DNA of 64,000 nucleotides from positions 186,001-250,000 of the forward strand of contig JALRME010000014.1 of assembly GCA_026120035.1 (NCBI GenBank), given 5' to 3'. This document shows positions 22,638-34,088 of the stretch, piece after piece. The DNA is from Coleophoma eucalyptorum (lineage: Eukaryota > Ascomycota > Leotiomycetes > Helotiales > Dermateaceae). The position numbers and the translations under genes are program-made. The notes beneath the pieces were generated by a model. That model saw only the letters and a program-made list of their open reading frames with translations, did no database searches and had not been told where the DNA came from. How positions within the stretch are numbered: position 1 is the first letter of the stretch; each line of letters opens with the position of its first letter.

Positions 22638-24528
22638 ATGCCTTCCCAAACAACCCAAGAGCATGCAGTCACCATCATGCCATTGCCCACGGTAACTAGT
22701 AACGTAAATGATTCTAGCTCAGCTCGACCGCAAGAATCTGAGATGGAAGCTCTGGAGCACGTGAACAGTAATGATGCAGAAGAGATCAATTATCCTAAGG
22801 GTATGAAACTATGGCTAAATATGATATCACTGTGCTTCATGTTCTTCCTTACTGGTCTGGTACGGTCTCTTTCTCGCACCCGCTCAAGAAGTAAGTTTTG
22901 ATGTCGTTGAATAGGACCTCACGATCGTTGCTGTTGCGATACCAAGCTTGACGGATCAGTTCAAGACTATTTCGGACATTGGATGGTACTCGGCTTCTTA
23001 GTATGTTCCCTACCATGAGTAGTGTTGTCAGTTTGGCTGACTGACTAAACTCTTTGAATAGTGGATTATCTATGAGTGCACTTGTCTTCTTGTAAGTCCC
23101 GCTCACAGAGCTCCAACGGGATTCCCCAGCTGACTTTGAATAGTTTTGGCAAAGTCTACACAGTCTTCCCCCTCAAAACCGTATTCATCTTGGGAATCGT
23201 CCTATTTGAAACTGGTTCACTCATCTGCACCCTGGCTTTCAACTCACCCACATTCATTCTTGGCCGAGCAATCACGGGTCTCGGATCCAGTGCTTTTAAC
23301 GCCGGCATCAACAAAGTCCTTAGACACTGTTTCCCGCTCTCGAATATAGCCATGGCAAATGGACTGATCGGAGCTTGTCAGGCCGTAGGTCTCGTGTCCG
23401 CCCCAGCGCTCGGAGGGGTCTTGATTGATGCCTTTAGCTGGCGAGCCTGTTTTGGTATCAACTTACCTCTTGGCGTGCTGTGTATCATTCTCACCACGTA
23501 TGGATTTTCGGACCCGATTCCAAATCCAGACACAGCTTTGCCCTTTAAGGAGAAACTGGCACGTCTGGATTTCTTCGGTACAATGCTGGTAGTGCCCTCG
23601 GTTGCATGTTTGTTGATGGCTTTGCAATGGGGTGGGAATCAGTATGGCTGGGGAGATGCCCGTATCATTGTCCTATTGGTGATCTTCGTGGTTCTCTTTG
23701 CTGCCTTTGGATATGTCCAGCATCGTCAAGGAGAAAAGGCTACGATCCCACTTAGAATCTTAAAGAACCGTAGCATCGTCGCTTCGATGTGGTATTCAGC
23801 ATGCTGTAACGGTGTTCTCGCAATGACAGAGTACTACATATCAATATATTTCCAAGGCGTCAGAGCCTTTACGCCAACCAAGTCGGGCTTGCTCGGTTTG
23901 CCCATGATTGGCGGTCTTGGTATCTCCATGGCGATGGCCGCGGCTGGGACATCCATGATTGGTTATTACGTGCGTCAGTGTCCCATCATCTCTGTTCTTT
24001 CGTGGGCACTCCGAAAACTGACGGATTGCAGCATTCATGTTCGCAACCAGTATTTTAGCACCGGTAGCGTCCGGGTTGCTCACAACCCTGGATCTCGACA
24101 GCACAATAGTCAAGCCCGTAGCCCTCCTCGGCTTCCTAGGCTTTGCCATCGGCCTTGGACAACAAGCACCCCAGCTCGCCGTCCAGACTGTCCTCTCAAT
24201 CTCGGACGTGTCTCTAGGAGGGGCGCTCATCATCTTCGGAGCCGGGATGGGCTCAGCGCTTTGGATCTGCGCTTCTGCTACGCTCTTCAATGCTCGACTG
24301 GTCTCCGAGATGCACTCCCATTCTCCATACACCAACGTTACTGCCTTGGAAGGCGTGGGACTTTCAGATATCCGTGGGTTTATTGGGGAGGAGAAACTGA
24401 AAGCAGTTTTGGTAGGGTACAACGTGGCTGTGGTCCAGACTTTGTACATGCCACTTGCATTGGGTATTGCAACAATTTTGGGAACGGCTGCAATGGAATG
24501 GCGGTCGATAAAGAAGAAGCAGGATTAA
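22638..24528 (+). CDS. MFS drug:H+ antiporter (DHA2-like)
   Basis: Exons 22638..22859, 22915..23000, 23062..23091 (30 nt), 23144..23973 and 24032..24528 encode 554 residues. The splices restore LTGLDLTIVAVAIPSLTDQF and YGLSMSALVFFFGKVY in the first helices, and YYVPFMFATSILAP in the C-terminal half. The motif-C-like stretch GLVSAPALGGVLIDAFSWR and the INLPLG segment mark the 14-helix DHA2 group of fungal multidrug and toxin exporters, located in the plasma membrane. The substrate cannot be inferred: no secondary-metabolite biosynthetic genes flank it. Intron 1 uses a GTACGG donor and intron 4 a GTCAGT donor; both are fixed by the protein alignment rather than by consensus. Confidence 0.9.
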
Positions 24529-25682
24529 GTGACTGTTAGAATAACTCCACTGTACTTGCTAGAAGTTTGTAAGATCTCGAGGGACGCGGCAGTGCTATCT
24601 CTCGGCGGCTCCTAGAGCTTTCCACATGAAACAAGCACAGAGCTCTAATATCAGACCTCGTTGGTTGGGCGAGAAGGCTACTATGCGCTCGCCTAGAAAT
24701 GGCGAGCTATAAGAAATAGCCCATGCCGGTCAAGTGAATACGAGTCCACAGAAACAAAACACCGCATCGCAATGTATGAACTAGCTCTGCAGTACGCATC
24801 TAGTTTCATATACAAATACGGACATGCTTGGCACTCTGCGCGTGCAAGCCGCGTATGCGAGTCTTTCAAGGTACCATAATAATATATCCTAATCAAATCA
24901 AGACGAGTTCTATCCCAGCAGCGCTGGCCAAGAAAGTTGAAGGATATAACTGTTCCGGTGTGTAGGATGAGGCGTACGTCAAATAGATAAACGACACAAT
25001 CCTGGTATGCTTGACGACAAGAAACTTGGCCTTTGTGAATGTGTTATGTTTCATGAAATGAAATACTGTAATGCAAACGACGTGGAGATAAGATAAGGCA
25101 CGGCACAGGGAAAGAATCTAAGCGAGGAACCAAACAAACTCCCAAGTGTTCATGGCAAACAGGAGGGAATAACAGAAAACAAAATTTCAAAAGTTGAAGA
25201 GGACCATATTGTAAAGAGGTGACGATTCATTCCATTCATAACCTGCTCAGCTGTGTGATGCTTTCCGAGCCACTAGCGAGCAAGATTCTATAAACAATTT
25301 CTCTACTCCATTCATTTCCAGAAGAAAAGAGCGAGTCCTGCTTCCTTATCTGAATCCTATCCTTTCTAAACCCCCGATCTAACAAAAATGAAATAAAAAA
25401 CATGAGCAAGGTTCTTACATGATTCAAATAACACATGTGGGAGGCTGCTCTAGCTCCTAATGCCGATATTGATAACCTTGCACTCTTTGACTTGAGAAAA
25501 AAATCCTGTAAACCCTAAAACCCCGCCCAATTATAAAGAATGAAAGATTGTCACTTCGTGATTCCCCTTTTCTCAATAAACGCCTACTTTGCGCCTCAAA
25601 AGGTGCCCCGACTTCATAGCATAGTCCTCGAAGCTGTGAAAATACACAATGGCTTGAACTCCTCAAAATGACTAGGAACTCT
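24529..25682. other. Intergenic between convergent MFS and isomerase genes
   Basis: About 1.15 kb. No gene was found; it presumably contains both 3' UTRs. Confidence 0.45.
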
Positions 25683-26891
25683 TCATGATTCCTTGGCAAA
25701 CAATGCAGCGACCTCCATAACACCAGTGATCTCGCCATCTTTGATAGTAGCCAAAATACTATCATCGCTGTACTTGACGTCAGCGCCCACAATTGAATTG
25801 CGCATGCTGGTGATCTTCTCCTTGGCGACCGAAATATCGGTGTCGGCTGGGATCTGAATCCACTCCGAGCTCGGAACCATGAGGCCCTCAATATCTTCGG
25901 TGCGCTGGTTCATATCACTGGGGGACATGCGCTTGATACGGAGAGGGGATGCCACAATGCTGTCTCCTCGGCGGACCCAACCAGTCTTGGACTGGTAAGC
26001 TGCTAGGATGACATGTGCACCAGTGTCACCATCGGTGACTTCCCAGATTTTGATCAATGGCAAGGAGAGATCTCCTACGGTTTTAGGTCCGGCAAATGTA
26101 GCTCCAATGGCTCCACCTGGGTGGTTCAAAGAGAATACTGCGGCAACTGATTGTGGGTGGTACTCATTGGAGATGGCAACGGCTAAAGCATCTCCAAGCG
26201 CAAGTGCCATGGTCGTAGAAGTGGTAGGCGCAGAAACACCGAAGGATAGAGTTTCGGACTCATGGATTGGCGCAGGAAGAAGGATTGTAGCCGGTCGCTG
26301 CTTGATGATCTCACAAGTTGAAGGTCGGATGTGAGATGTCATGATAACAACTGGAAGACTTTCGGCGAAGTGAGGAAGAAGCTGAAGCAGCTCGGGCGTC
26401 TTTCCAGAGAAAGTGATCAGCAGGATTGTGTCATGCTTTCCAACCTTACCCAAATCTCCATGGAGGGCCTCTGTTGGGTGTAGGTAGGTTGCGTGGATAG
26501 CAAGACTATTCATGGTAGCGACTAGCTTCTTCGCAATATGCCCGCTCTTTCCAACTCCAGAAATAACCAACTTTCCCTTATCGCCCTTGAACCGGGTGAT
26601 TGCGTTCACTGCAGCATCAAATCCTCCTCTTGCGATAGGATCGGTTTCGTACAATCGAGTCAAGGCGGAGAGTGCTGTAGCTTCGGTGTTCAAGACGTGC
26701 ACGGCGTTGGCCAGCCGTGAGTTGAGGGTTGGGCATCCATCCTGGAGATCTGGAGGTGTGATGGAGAGGATATCGTCAACTGGTTCGCAGGGTGTAGCTG
26801 GAGACGGAGGAGAGGGTGGTGGAATTGCCTGAGAGTGTGACGAGTTGCAGAGGTAGACCTCGCTATTCTGGACTGGGTGGTCTGCGAACAT
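25683..26891 (-). CDS. SIS-domain sugar-phosphate isomerase (KpsF/GutQ-like)
   Basis: A single exon of 402 residues. A low-complexity, Pro-rich N-terminal extension of about 50 residues precedes a SIS domain with LVISGVGKSGHIAKKL and the signature LHPTEALHGDLG of the KpsF/GutQ/KdsD group. Further SIS features are LITFSGKTPEL and the sugar-phosphate-loop-like SAPTTSTTMALALGDALA. The C-terminal part corresponds in position to the CBS pair of the bacterial enzymes but is divergent. Bacterial relatives interconvert ribulose-5-phosphate and arabinose-5-phosphate for Kdo synthesis, a pathway fungi lack, so the function here is uncertain. The absence of introns is compatible with old transfer from bacteria but does not prove it. 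Confidence 0.87.
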   Translation of the reverse strand: MFADHPVQNSEVYLCNSSHSQAIPPPSPPSPATPCEPVDDILSITPPDLQDGCPTLNSRLANAVHVLNTEATALSALTRLYETDPIARGGFDAAVNAITRFKGDKGKLVISGVGKSGHIAKKLVATMNSLAIHATYLHPTEALHGDLGKVGKHDTILLITFSGKTPELLQLLPHFAESLPVVIMTSHIRPSTCEIIKQRPATILLPAPIHESETLSFGVSAPTTSTTMALALGDALAVAISNEYHPQSVAAVFSLNHPGGAIGATFAGPKTVGDLSLPLIKIWEVTDGDTGAHVILAAYQSKTGWVRRGDSIVASPLRIKRMSPSDMNQRTEDIEGLMVPSSEWIQIPADTDISVAKEKITSMRNSIVGADVKYSDDSILATIKDGEITGVMEVAALFAKES

Positions 26892-29800
26892 TTTGTTCAG
26901 ATATCGAATAGATGGTCGGCGACGAGGTGGTGTGGGACGCGGTCAACACGTATATTAATGACGATGTTGGGGAAATAAAGTCTAGATTTATGTCGGCGCA
27001 GCCAGGCACTTCAGTCAATAGTCTTCTTGAAAGGTATTAGTGAAGATCTGCGATGAGGAGAATAGTCTGATGTACATTGCCTGGAGCCACTGGATGGTTT
27101 ATATTCTTGAGAGCCTTGGCCAGTGCCAAGTCTAATGTTGGAGAAAAGGTACACTATGGATAGGAGCTGCGTTAAGATAACCGCGTAATCTTTCTGCTTC
27201 GGTTTCGAAGTCGAACTTCAAATAGAACGAAAAGTGAATCTACGTTTGCGGATTGTTCGAAAGGGATTGCTAGACAGAGCCATGGAGTTGGACATGGTCT
27301 TGTAGCAGAGGAGTGGATATGGGATGGAGGGGGTTAGGTATTATCTCCAGTCCGTACGCCGCTGTCCGTCCGCCGCAGATGCAAATGCGATGGTGTAAAG
27401 AATAATAATGGGTGGGAGGAATTGACGTCCAGGGATCCAGGGCAGCCATCGTCAGGGACCTCTCGGTGCTCAGACCCCGGTACAGTATGATCCCTGTAGA
27501 TCTTCCATCGCCATCGGTGGTACAGCAGGCGCAGTGCGATGGTTTTCACGCTCCGAGCTCTTTAGTCTCTCGAGGCTGGTGCATAGAGGGCAAGCACACA
27601 CATGTAGTGGATAGAGTTTTGCCCGTGGACCAGCACGCAATCTGCATGATTCAAGGCTCGAGCTGCATCGAGTCCCGAACAAGCAAGTGTGAAGGCTAGG
27701 ATTTCCACAGGCCTAGGACGCTTCTGGCTACTCAACGCATCATTGATTGCCTACCAAAAAGCCGTTGTTGACGGGTTTCGACGATGGACTTCGGCTGCTC
27801 CCAAAGTGCGAAATTCGATCTGGGCATCGGGTATTTACGGACGGTCACCTTCTGGGGGTAGTGCAGTCACTGGTCGCTACGCTGGCGGCAGGGAGCCGCA
27901 GAGCCAGTGCAGTTCTGTTTTGTTCTGTCCTGGTATGCTTCCGCTCCTGAGAATAGCCACGCCGCCTGGTCGTTATTGGATGATGGACGCCGGCTCGATG
28001 GAGTGATGATATGCTGGGTTTGCGATGGCCGGTTCCTCTGACAGCGGGCAGGTTTCGGTGCGCGAGGAGTAAGCAGTAAGTAGCAGGGATCGTGGATTCG
28101 AGGACTGTGTGCTGCTCCTGAAGCTCGGCAGGTTCGAGAATCCCTGGAGGACGCGACTGCTCACTGCCTGAGATATTTGGGGTCATCACAAGCCAGGCGC
28201 TCGCTTGGTCTGATCTAATCTTGAGGTCCTTGCCCCCATACAGACAGACGGTACGGTAGTATGGATGCTACGGCGCTACGATACTACGATGCTACGGGAT
28301 AGCAGTACAACACTATGTACACCACTGCGCCGTATACCCAGCTCTCGAGGTCGGTCGTGTTGCTTCTGCGCGCGCTGGTTGGAGAAAGCGCAAGATTCAT
28401 TAGTTTGGGATGGACGGCATGGGGGCGGTGAACAATGCGAGCAGCGCAAGCAAGCCAGAGATGCCGCAACGTTGTGGTCGGATAGGCTACAAGCTGTCTC
28501 TCCTGCCAATATAGTCTCCACCCCAATTCGAACTCTCTTCTGCCTTCATGCTCGCCCACGAACACTGCTCGACTCTTGCGCAGCGCGTTCATGCTCCCCA
28601 CGAATCCACGATGCATTTGGCAGGTCTTCATCATTATGCACACTAGATGACTTGGCTTCTGGGGATACTCTCCAAGCAATACTGTGTAGTCGTTCGGCAT
28701 AGTCCAGCCAACCATAGTGCATCACTCACCGTGTAAATAATGCTGCTGTTAAGGTAGTAGTAGCTTAAGGGCATCACACCAACGTTCACCCGATCTCTGA
28801 CCGCAGAAGTTGATGCAGCAGCCAGGGCGACAGTGACTCCTTCGTCTCACCCGCTGTTCACTTCCACGCTCCCCGGAGGCAAAGCACATCAGAAGCAAGC
28901 TATGAGGCCGTTAGAGTCTTGGAGAGGTCTCCAACCATCCCCCAACAGCCTCTGCCCCATCTCGGCTCCAGTTGGACGTTCAAAATTCAAATCACATTAC
29001 ACGTCCCGGTCCCGACTGCGTTGTGATAAGATACGCTCCGTGCTGTATAACTCTATAGAACGGACCTTATGCGCAAGTGCCGGGCTGAGCTTACACTTCT
29101 CCTCGGCCTCTCTATTCGGTGTTCTTCCAGTCTCACCAATGAATTCGCATGGTGCCAACATGTTTCCACCTTTTCTTCCACCTTTTCGTGAAACCGAGTC
29201 CACTTCCAAGCTTCACCTCTGCCACAGATAAAATTGCAGGCTGTGCAGCTACTGGAGCTCCCTTTCAATCGGGGTTGGGAAGCCGGGGACTCCTTTAGAG
29301 TTGAAGCGCTGCTTATCATCCTGCCCTGCCTTGCAGTCACTCTCCTTATCTTGCAGGTATGATCTGCACAAGATCCCTACCTTTCCGTGTTCATTTGTTA
29401 TTTTTGCAGGTTTCGACGGGACGAGAAGGGAAGTCAACGTTTCATATCACATGACTTTTCGGGTTCTTCAGACGAATCCGCCACACTAGGTGTGTAAATT
29501 TAGACATCCCTTTATTTGATGTTCTGTTTTCTTGGCCTTCTTTCTACAGCGTAGCTCTTCTCGCTTGTGGTTTCGTTGCGTGTTCATGCTCGTCATCAAT
29601 CATTTTCGATCGACATTTCAAGAGTCCTTGTGTCCTTGCAGGAATAGTTTACAAAGTTCAAACTATGGCGAGAATGTCACTGTTCAGAGTGCACCCACTA
29701 TGAATATGCTCCCTCTGGGTCTAGATGCAGAGTGCTGTACTATTCGGTACCGACTCTGGATTCAGTCCACGCGCTACCCTCCAGGTTCCTTTGAATAGCC

Positions 29801-31561
29801 TATTATTCTGCTCATTGCTAGGCGCTGCGTGCAACACGGCTGCGAGACCATGTTTCATCTCGTACGATCAGTGTCCATAGCACCTTGGCCCGTTTCCGCG
29901 GCCTCCATTCAATCTTCAAGGCCCACGTGGCTGAGGTAGTTGTTGCGGGGCCCTTGGAAGTTGTGACGCCTTTGGGACGATCTTCTCGGATACAATTGCA
30001 TGTATTCAAAAGAATCGTCAAGGCTATCATAATGCCGTAAAACCCATTCTCTCCGTTAAGACTGTAACCAGTCGCGTCGAAAGAAAACGATGTTTATGGA
30101 TCGGTGTTACAGAACCAGATAATCTACATGCCGCACTCGCTTGCAAGATCGCCATCATGAAGCCAAGTCTGCTCCATGAGTCGATTGCTGTTCATCTCGC
30201 CTTATCAGACGGCGTTTTATCTTCCTCTCTTCTCCTACTGCTCATGCGTATTCCTCGATCAAGAATTGGGATCAAGCTGGTACACCATTAAACAGTTACC
30301 AAGCCACAACCGCCCTCTGACGTCTCTAGGCTTTGTGAGTGAGCAGTATTATGGGGAGTGGGTGCTCCCCCAAGCCGATAAAACACATCAAGAGGCTGTG
30401 CTTGACGTATCTCTCAAGCGGATGTAACTTGACATGCCAGGTTTCTGGGTAAATACTGCATTATGGTAAGAATGAGGTGGATGTAGAATCTGGGCGGACA
30501 GAGAAGTGACATTGTCCCGATGCTCAGTTCGCGAACTTGGAAGACCTTTGCCTTCAAAAGTCCACCTTTTGCAAGAGCCCATATTCTTGGCAGACCCGCG
30601 AAAGGGTATCAGAAGTGCTGGGTATACACAGACAGAAAGCTTCGACCTCAACCTCCGGGCACCATAGGTAGGTAAGAACTCCACTTCAATTAGCTACTTT
30701 ATCCGTATACAGTAGAAGGTTCCAAGGCAAACTGGGCTAACACAAGGTAAAGTCACACAAGTCCTATGCAAACTACGTTGCTAGCAAACGTGTGCACTCG
30801 CTGGACCAATATTATTCGCAGGCTGAAGGAGACAACCCGTCTTTATAGACTAAGGATGCCTAGCTGAGCCGTTGTCCACTCCATTTTTTAAGACGAGGCG
30901 TTTCAGAGCATTCTTCGATGCAAAAGTGACCCTTTCGGAATCGACACAACGATAAACATCGAATAATACAATTTGGGAGATCTTCAAAGTTTACAAGAGT
31001 ATAGTGGCCTATTTTATATGTGGATGGACATTATATACATCGTAAAGACATCCGAAAAAAATCTAGTGTGCAGCTAGAACGCACAATAAGTGGCTGCTTG
31101 CGCATGCGTATCCTGCTCTATTATGGTCGTCATAAACTTATCGGCCCTTACAGCAAGATCAGCTCAAGTGAGGAACCTCAACGTACCATCCGATATTTGA
31201 CCCTCATAGATTCCTGCAACAGCATGACTGGACACCTCCGAAGTGGCTTGCAGATTCGATGCAGAGTATTCCTGCATTCAACAAATGACTCTCGGGGCAG
31301 GACCAATCGTCGACACGGTCTTTCTCGGTTCGGCAGAACCATCATCGCCTCGATATATTTCTGCATGAGCTTCCAATGGAAGTCACCAATTCAGACGGGA
31401 AGTGGCATTGCTGCATGCGAATTCACAAAGAGGCTGTTGGATATTGGTAATGTGACCTGTTTGGAAAAGTCGCCTTGCAGGTCTCTTCGACAAGCCTCTC
31501 CCTTTGTATATATTTCACTCATACTTTGCCTCATTCAACTCCACCCTCATACATCGCCATC
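26892..31561. other. Gene-poor stretch, 4.7 kb
   Basis: This is the longest region without a supported gene. Many frames of 60-190 codons occur on both strands, yet none has a domain, signal peptide or splice pattern I trust. GC content rises around 27.3-29.3 kb. A short imperfect repeat built on GATGCTACGG occurs near 28264-28297. I found no terminal repeats, transposase-like frame or tRNA. It could hold non-coding RNA, a degraded element or long UTRs. Confidence 0.45.
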
Positions 31562-32632
31562 ATGCTTCTATATGCTCTTTTATATTTTCCCCTTCTGACG
31601 AAACTAGCTTCCGGTGCCGTAATCAATCCCCGTGATAATGCCAGCATTTCTCTAGCTGGATCATGGACAGCTATAACCCCTATCGCCATAGAACCACGAC
31701 AGGAACACGGTGCGGTTAAATTTGACGAGGACACAATCTATATCATAGGTGGAATCTATCCAGAGACCAATGGTAACTTTCCGACCGTCACTACAGTGCA
31801 GAAGTATTCAATTGCTGCTAACATCTGGACCACGGTTGCTGATTTGCCTATCCCTCTCAATCACCCCAATTCTGCCGTTGTCAATGGCAAAATCTATGTC
31901 CTCGGTGGTTTGACCACTGTAAGCAGCAGTACGACCTTTTGGAATGCAAGCGGAGCTTGTTTCGAGTATGACCCTAAATCAAATACATGGACGACAATTG
32001 GTGAATTACCTAAGGGCCGTTGGACGGGTAGTGCTGCCGTTGGTGTCAGTGGGTCCACTGTATATCTAGCTGGAGGTTTGATAAACACCAACCTTACTGG
32101 TGATGAAGAGGGCACAGTCTCCATCGTCACATCTTACAATGTTGCAACCAAGCATTTCGCGGTCCTTGCGGATATGCCTGAACCGAGAGATCATGCCGGG
32201 GCTGGTTTGGTCGGTAACAAGCTTTATGTGCTTGGCGGCCGAGCATATGGGCACAACAACACCAAGGACACAGTATTTGCATACGACCTCGAAAGTAACT
32301 GCTGGACCACGGGATTGGCATCGATGCCAACTGCTCTAGGCGGTTGTGCTTCTGGAGTAATTGGCACGCAGATCTTCACAATTGGCGGAGAAGGGGACAA
32401 AGACACTGCCTCGGGTGTATCTCCCCAGAATCAGGCCTACAACACAGTGACAGATACTTGGGCATCCTATACGCCAATGGATATCCCAAGGCATGGCACA
32501 GCTGGCGTCGCAATTGGTGACAAGATTTATCTTCCAGGAGGTGGTATAATGGAGGGCGGGCTACCAACAAACTACAGTAGCTATTTCCAGTTATCATATC
32601 ATTATCCATATTCTGATGCTCCCCTCAGTTGA
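31562..32632 (+). CDS. Secreted six-bladed kelch propeller protein
   Basis: A single exon of 356 residues. The signal peptide (MLLYALLYFPLLTKLASG) is followed by six kelch repeats, each with a diglycine: IYIIGG, IYVLGG, VYLAGG, LYVLGG, IFTIGG and IYLPGG. The whole mature protein is one propeller; there is no second domain such as the galactose-oxidase C-terminal module, and no Cys-Tyr cofactor region is evident. Secreted fungal kelch proteins are poorly characterised; binding of carbohydrate or a cell-wall partner is a guess. An in-frame ATG at 31475 would bury the signal peptide, so the later start is preferred. Confidence 0.85.
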   Translation: MLLYALLYFPLLTKLASGAVINPRDNASISLAGSWTAITPIAIEPRQEHGAVKFDEDTIYIIGGIYPETNGNFPTVTTVQKYSIAANIWTTVADLPIPLNHPNSAVVNGKIYVLGGLTTVSSSTTFWNASGACFEYDPKSNTWTTIGELPKGRWTGSAAVGVSGSTVYLAGGLINTNLTGDEEGTVSIVTSYNVATKHFAVLADMPEPRDHAGAGLVGNKLYVLGGRAYGHNNTKDTVFAYDLESNCWTTGLASMPTALGGCASGVIGTQIFTIGGEGDKDTASGVSPQNQAYNTVTDTWASYTPMDIPRHGTAGVAIGDKIYLPGGGIMEGGLPTNYSSYFQLSYHYPYSDAPLS

Positions 32633-34088
32633 GAGCTCTCTCCTCTTTTTTTAAAGCTACTATTATAACATGAATAAGATAGTATTTTTTTTTTAATTGA
32701 ACGTACGCATCTTCAGTAGTGATGAGAGTGTTACCTGTTTCTCAACGCCTACCGCCTCAATGTATACTTGCTTGAAAAGTGTTCAACATGGGAAGCGAAG
32801 CTGTCAACGACTTGAATTACGCGTTGACTGTTACTAATAGTTCATAAACAAAAGATGGAGGATAAAATGACCACAACTTAAATCTTTGATGACAGAATAT
32901 CACACAATCAAACCTCGCCCCGCTGCTTCAGAGCGCGTTCTGAGAACTTCCAGGCCGCTTATCATTCCTTACATCACTTCAACCACATTTGAGCTATAGG
33001 CTTCTCAACCCTACATGGCCCAAAATTACAACTCAGAATATCCTATACAGGACCGTTGGAAACTCACCCTCGCAATATATTCATCCAAGGCCAGCGTGAT
33101 TCGCCAAGGGAAATCATCTGCTACTATCAAACGAGAAGATCAAGGCCAGGGAGATACTACCCCTAAGCCCGCTCCATTATACTCTGTATTGCTCGGCACT
33201 TAACTCGCCCCTCACCTCGATGATTTGCATTGATATAGCGCAGTAATGATAGGTTACCTTCCGTTCCTTGCTCGTTTCCTCAATGCTCGAAGCCCACAAC
33301 GGGCGTCGAGACCGCGCAAGAAGACGCTTGGCCCAAGCAATGGACAGCGGTCAGATCCCATTAAACGGATACGTATAGCTGGGCTGGCTGGCTGAGGGGA
33401 GGGCCGGGGGTTTATGGTAGCCTCTTCCGAGCAAGGTCGGGTACGTGGAGCCGAGCGACCGATAGAAGCAGGCACACTATGAAACATTTTCGGCGGGGAC
33501 GTGTGCAAGTGCGGCGGCATCCTTCGAATCCTTCTTCTCGGATGTCGCACGAGGTGGACGATGGCCAGCTGCACATGGGAAAAAAAAAGGACTCCCGGGC
33601 GGATGGATGATGCGGAAGCAGAATAATGATGGGTGATTGTGATCCATACTCCCAAGTCGAAACAGCGGATAGAGCGCATTTATGCCAATGCAAGCCGCGT
33701 CAAACGTAGGCGCCTCTTTCGCCTTCACAGAAAAAGAGCCCAAGTGAGCAGAAGAGAAGTGGTGGTTGTATGGTTATCATTTCATAGAATATCATTATAT
33801 GTCATAATCCTCTATCTAGAAAGAAAGGAAAAGAAAGAAATTCATTGCATATAAAAGTTATATCTTCATCGTCATGACATGAATCTTCTTGTTTCGTTGC
33901 AAAAGCCGGTATGGATATCGTGTATATGAAAACCGAAAGGGCATTATTGGAACCGAAAGCCTCGTAGACGTCGTCAAGTCCGTGATAAGAAACCCTCTTT
34001 GAAGAGATAAAAAAAAAGAAAGACAATTATCTTTCAAACTGAAGGAAATAAAAAAGAGAAAGGAAATTCGTTATTATCATCATCATAA
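32633..34088. other. Intergenic, no gene seen
   Basis: About 1.45 kb with A/T tracts near 32683-32695 and an A/G-rich region around 33815-34070 next to the DUF3824 stop codon. Frames in 33254-33743 on the minus strand are low-complexity and unsupported. Confidence 0.45.

Noticed and set aside
24037..24528. Apparent separate 163-codon transporter gene
   Set aside because: It is the last exon of the MFS transporter; a GTCAGT...GCAG intron joins it in frame.
27334..28715. Cluster of short frames on both strands
   Set aside because: Higher GC lengthens chance ORFs; none shows family sequence or consistent coding strand.
31020..31598. Plus-strand frame of 192 codons before the secreted kelch gene
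   Set aside because: It runs into the kelch start in another frame and has no recognisable domain; likely chance.
33254..33743. Three overlapping minus-strand frames
   Set aside because: Low-complexity, mutually exclusive and without splice or domain support.
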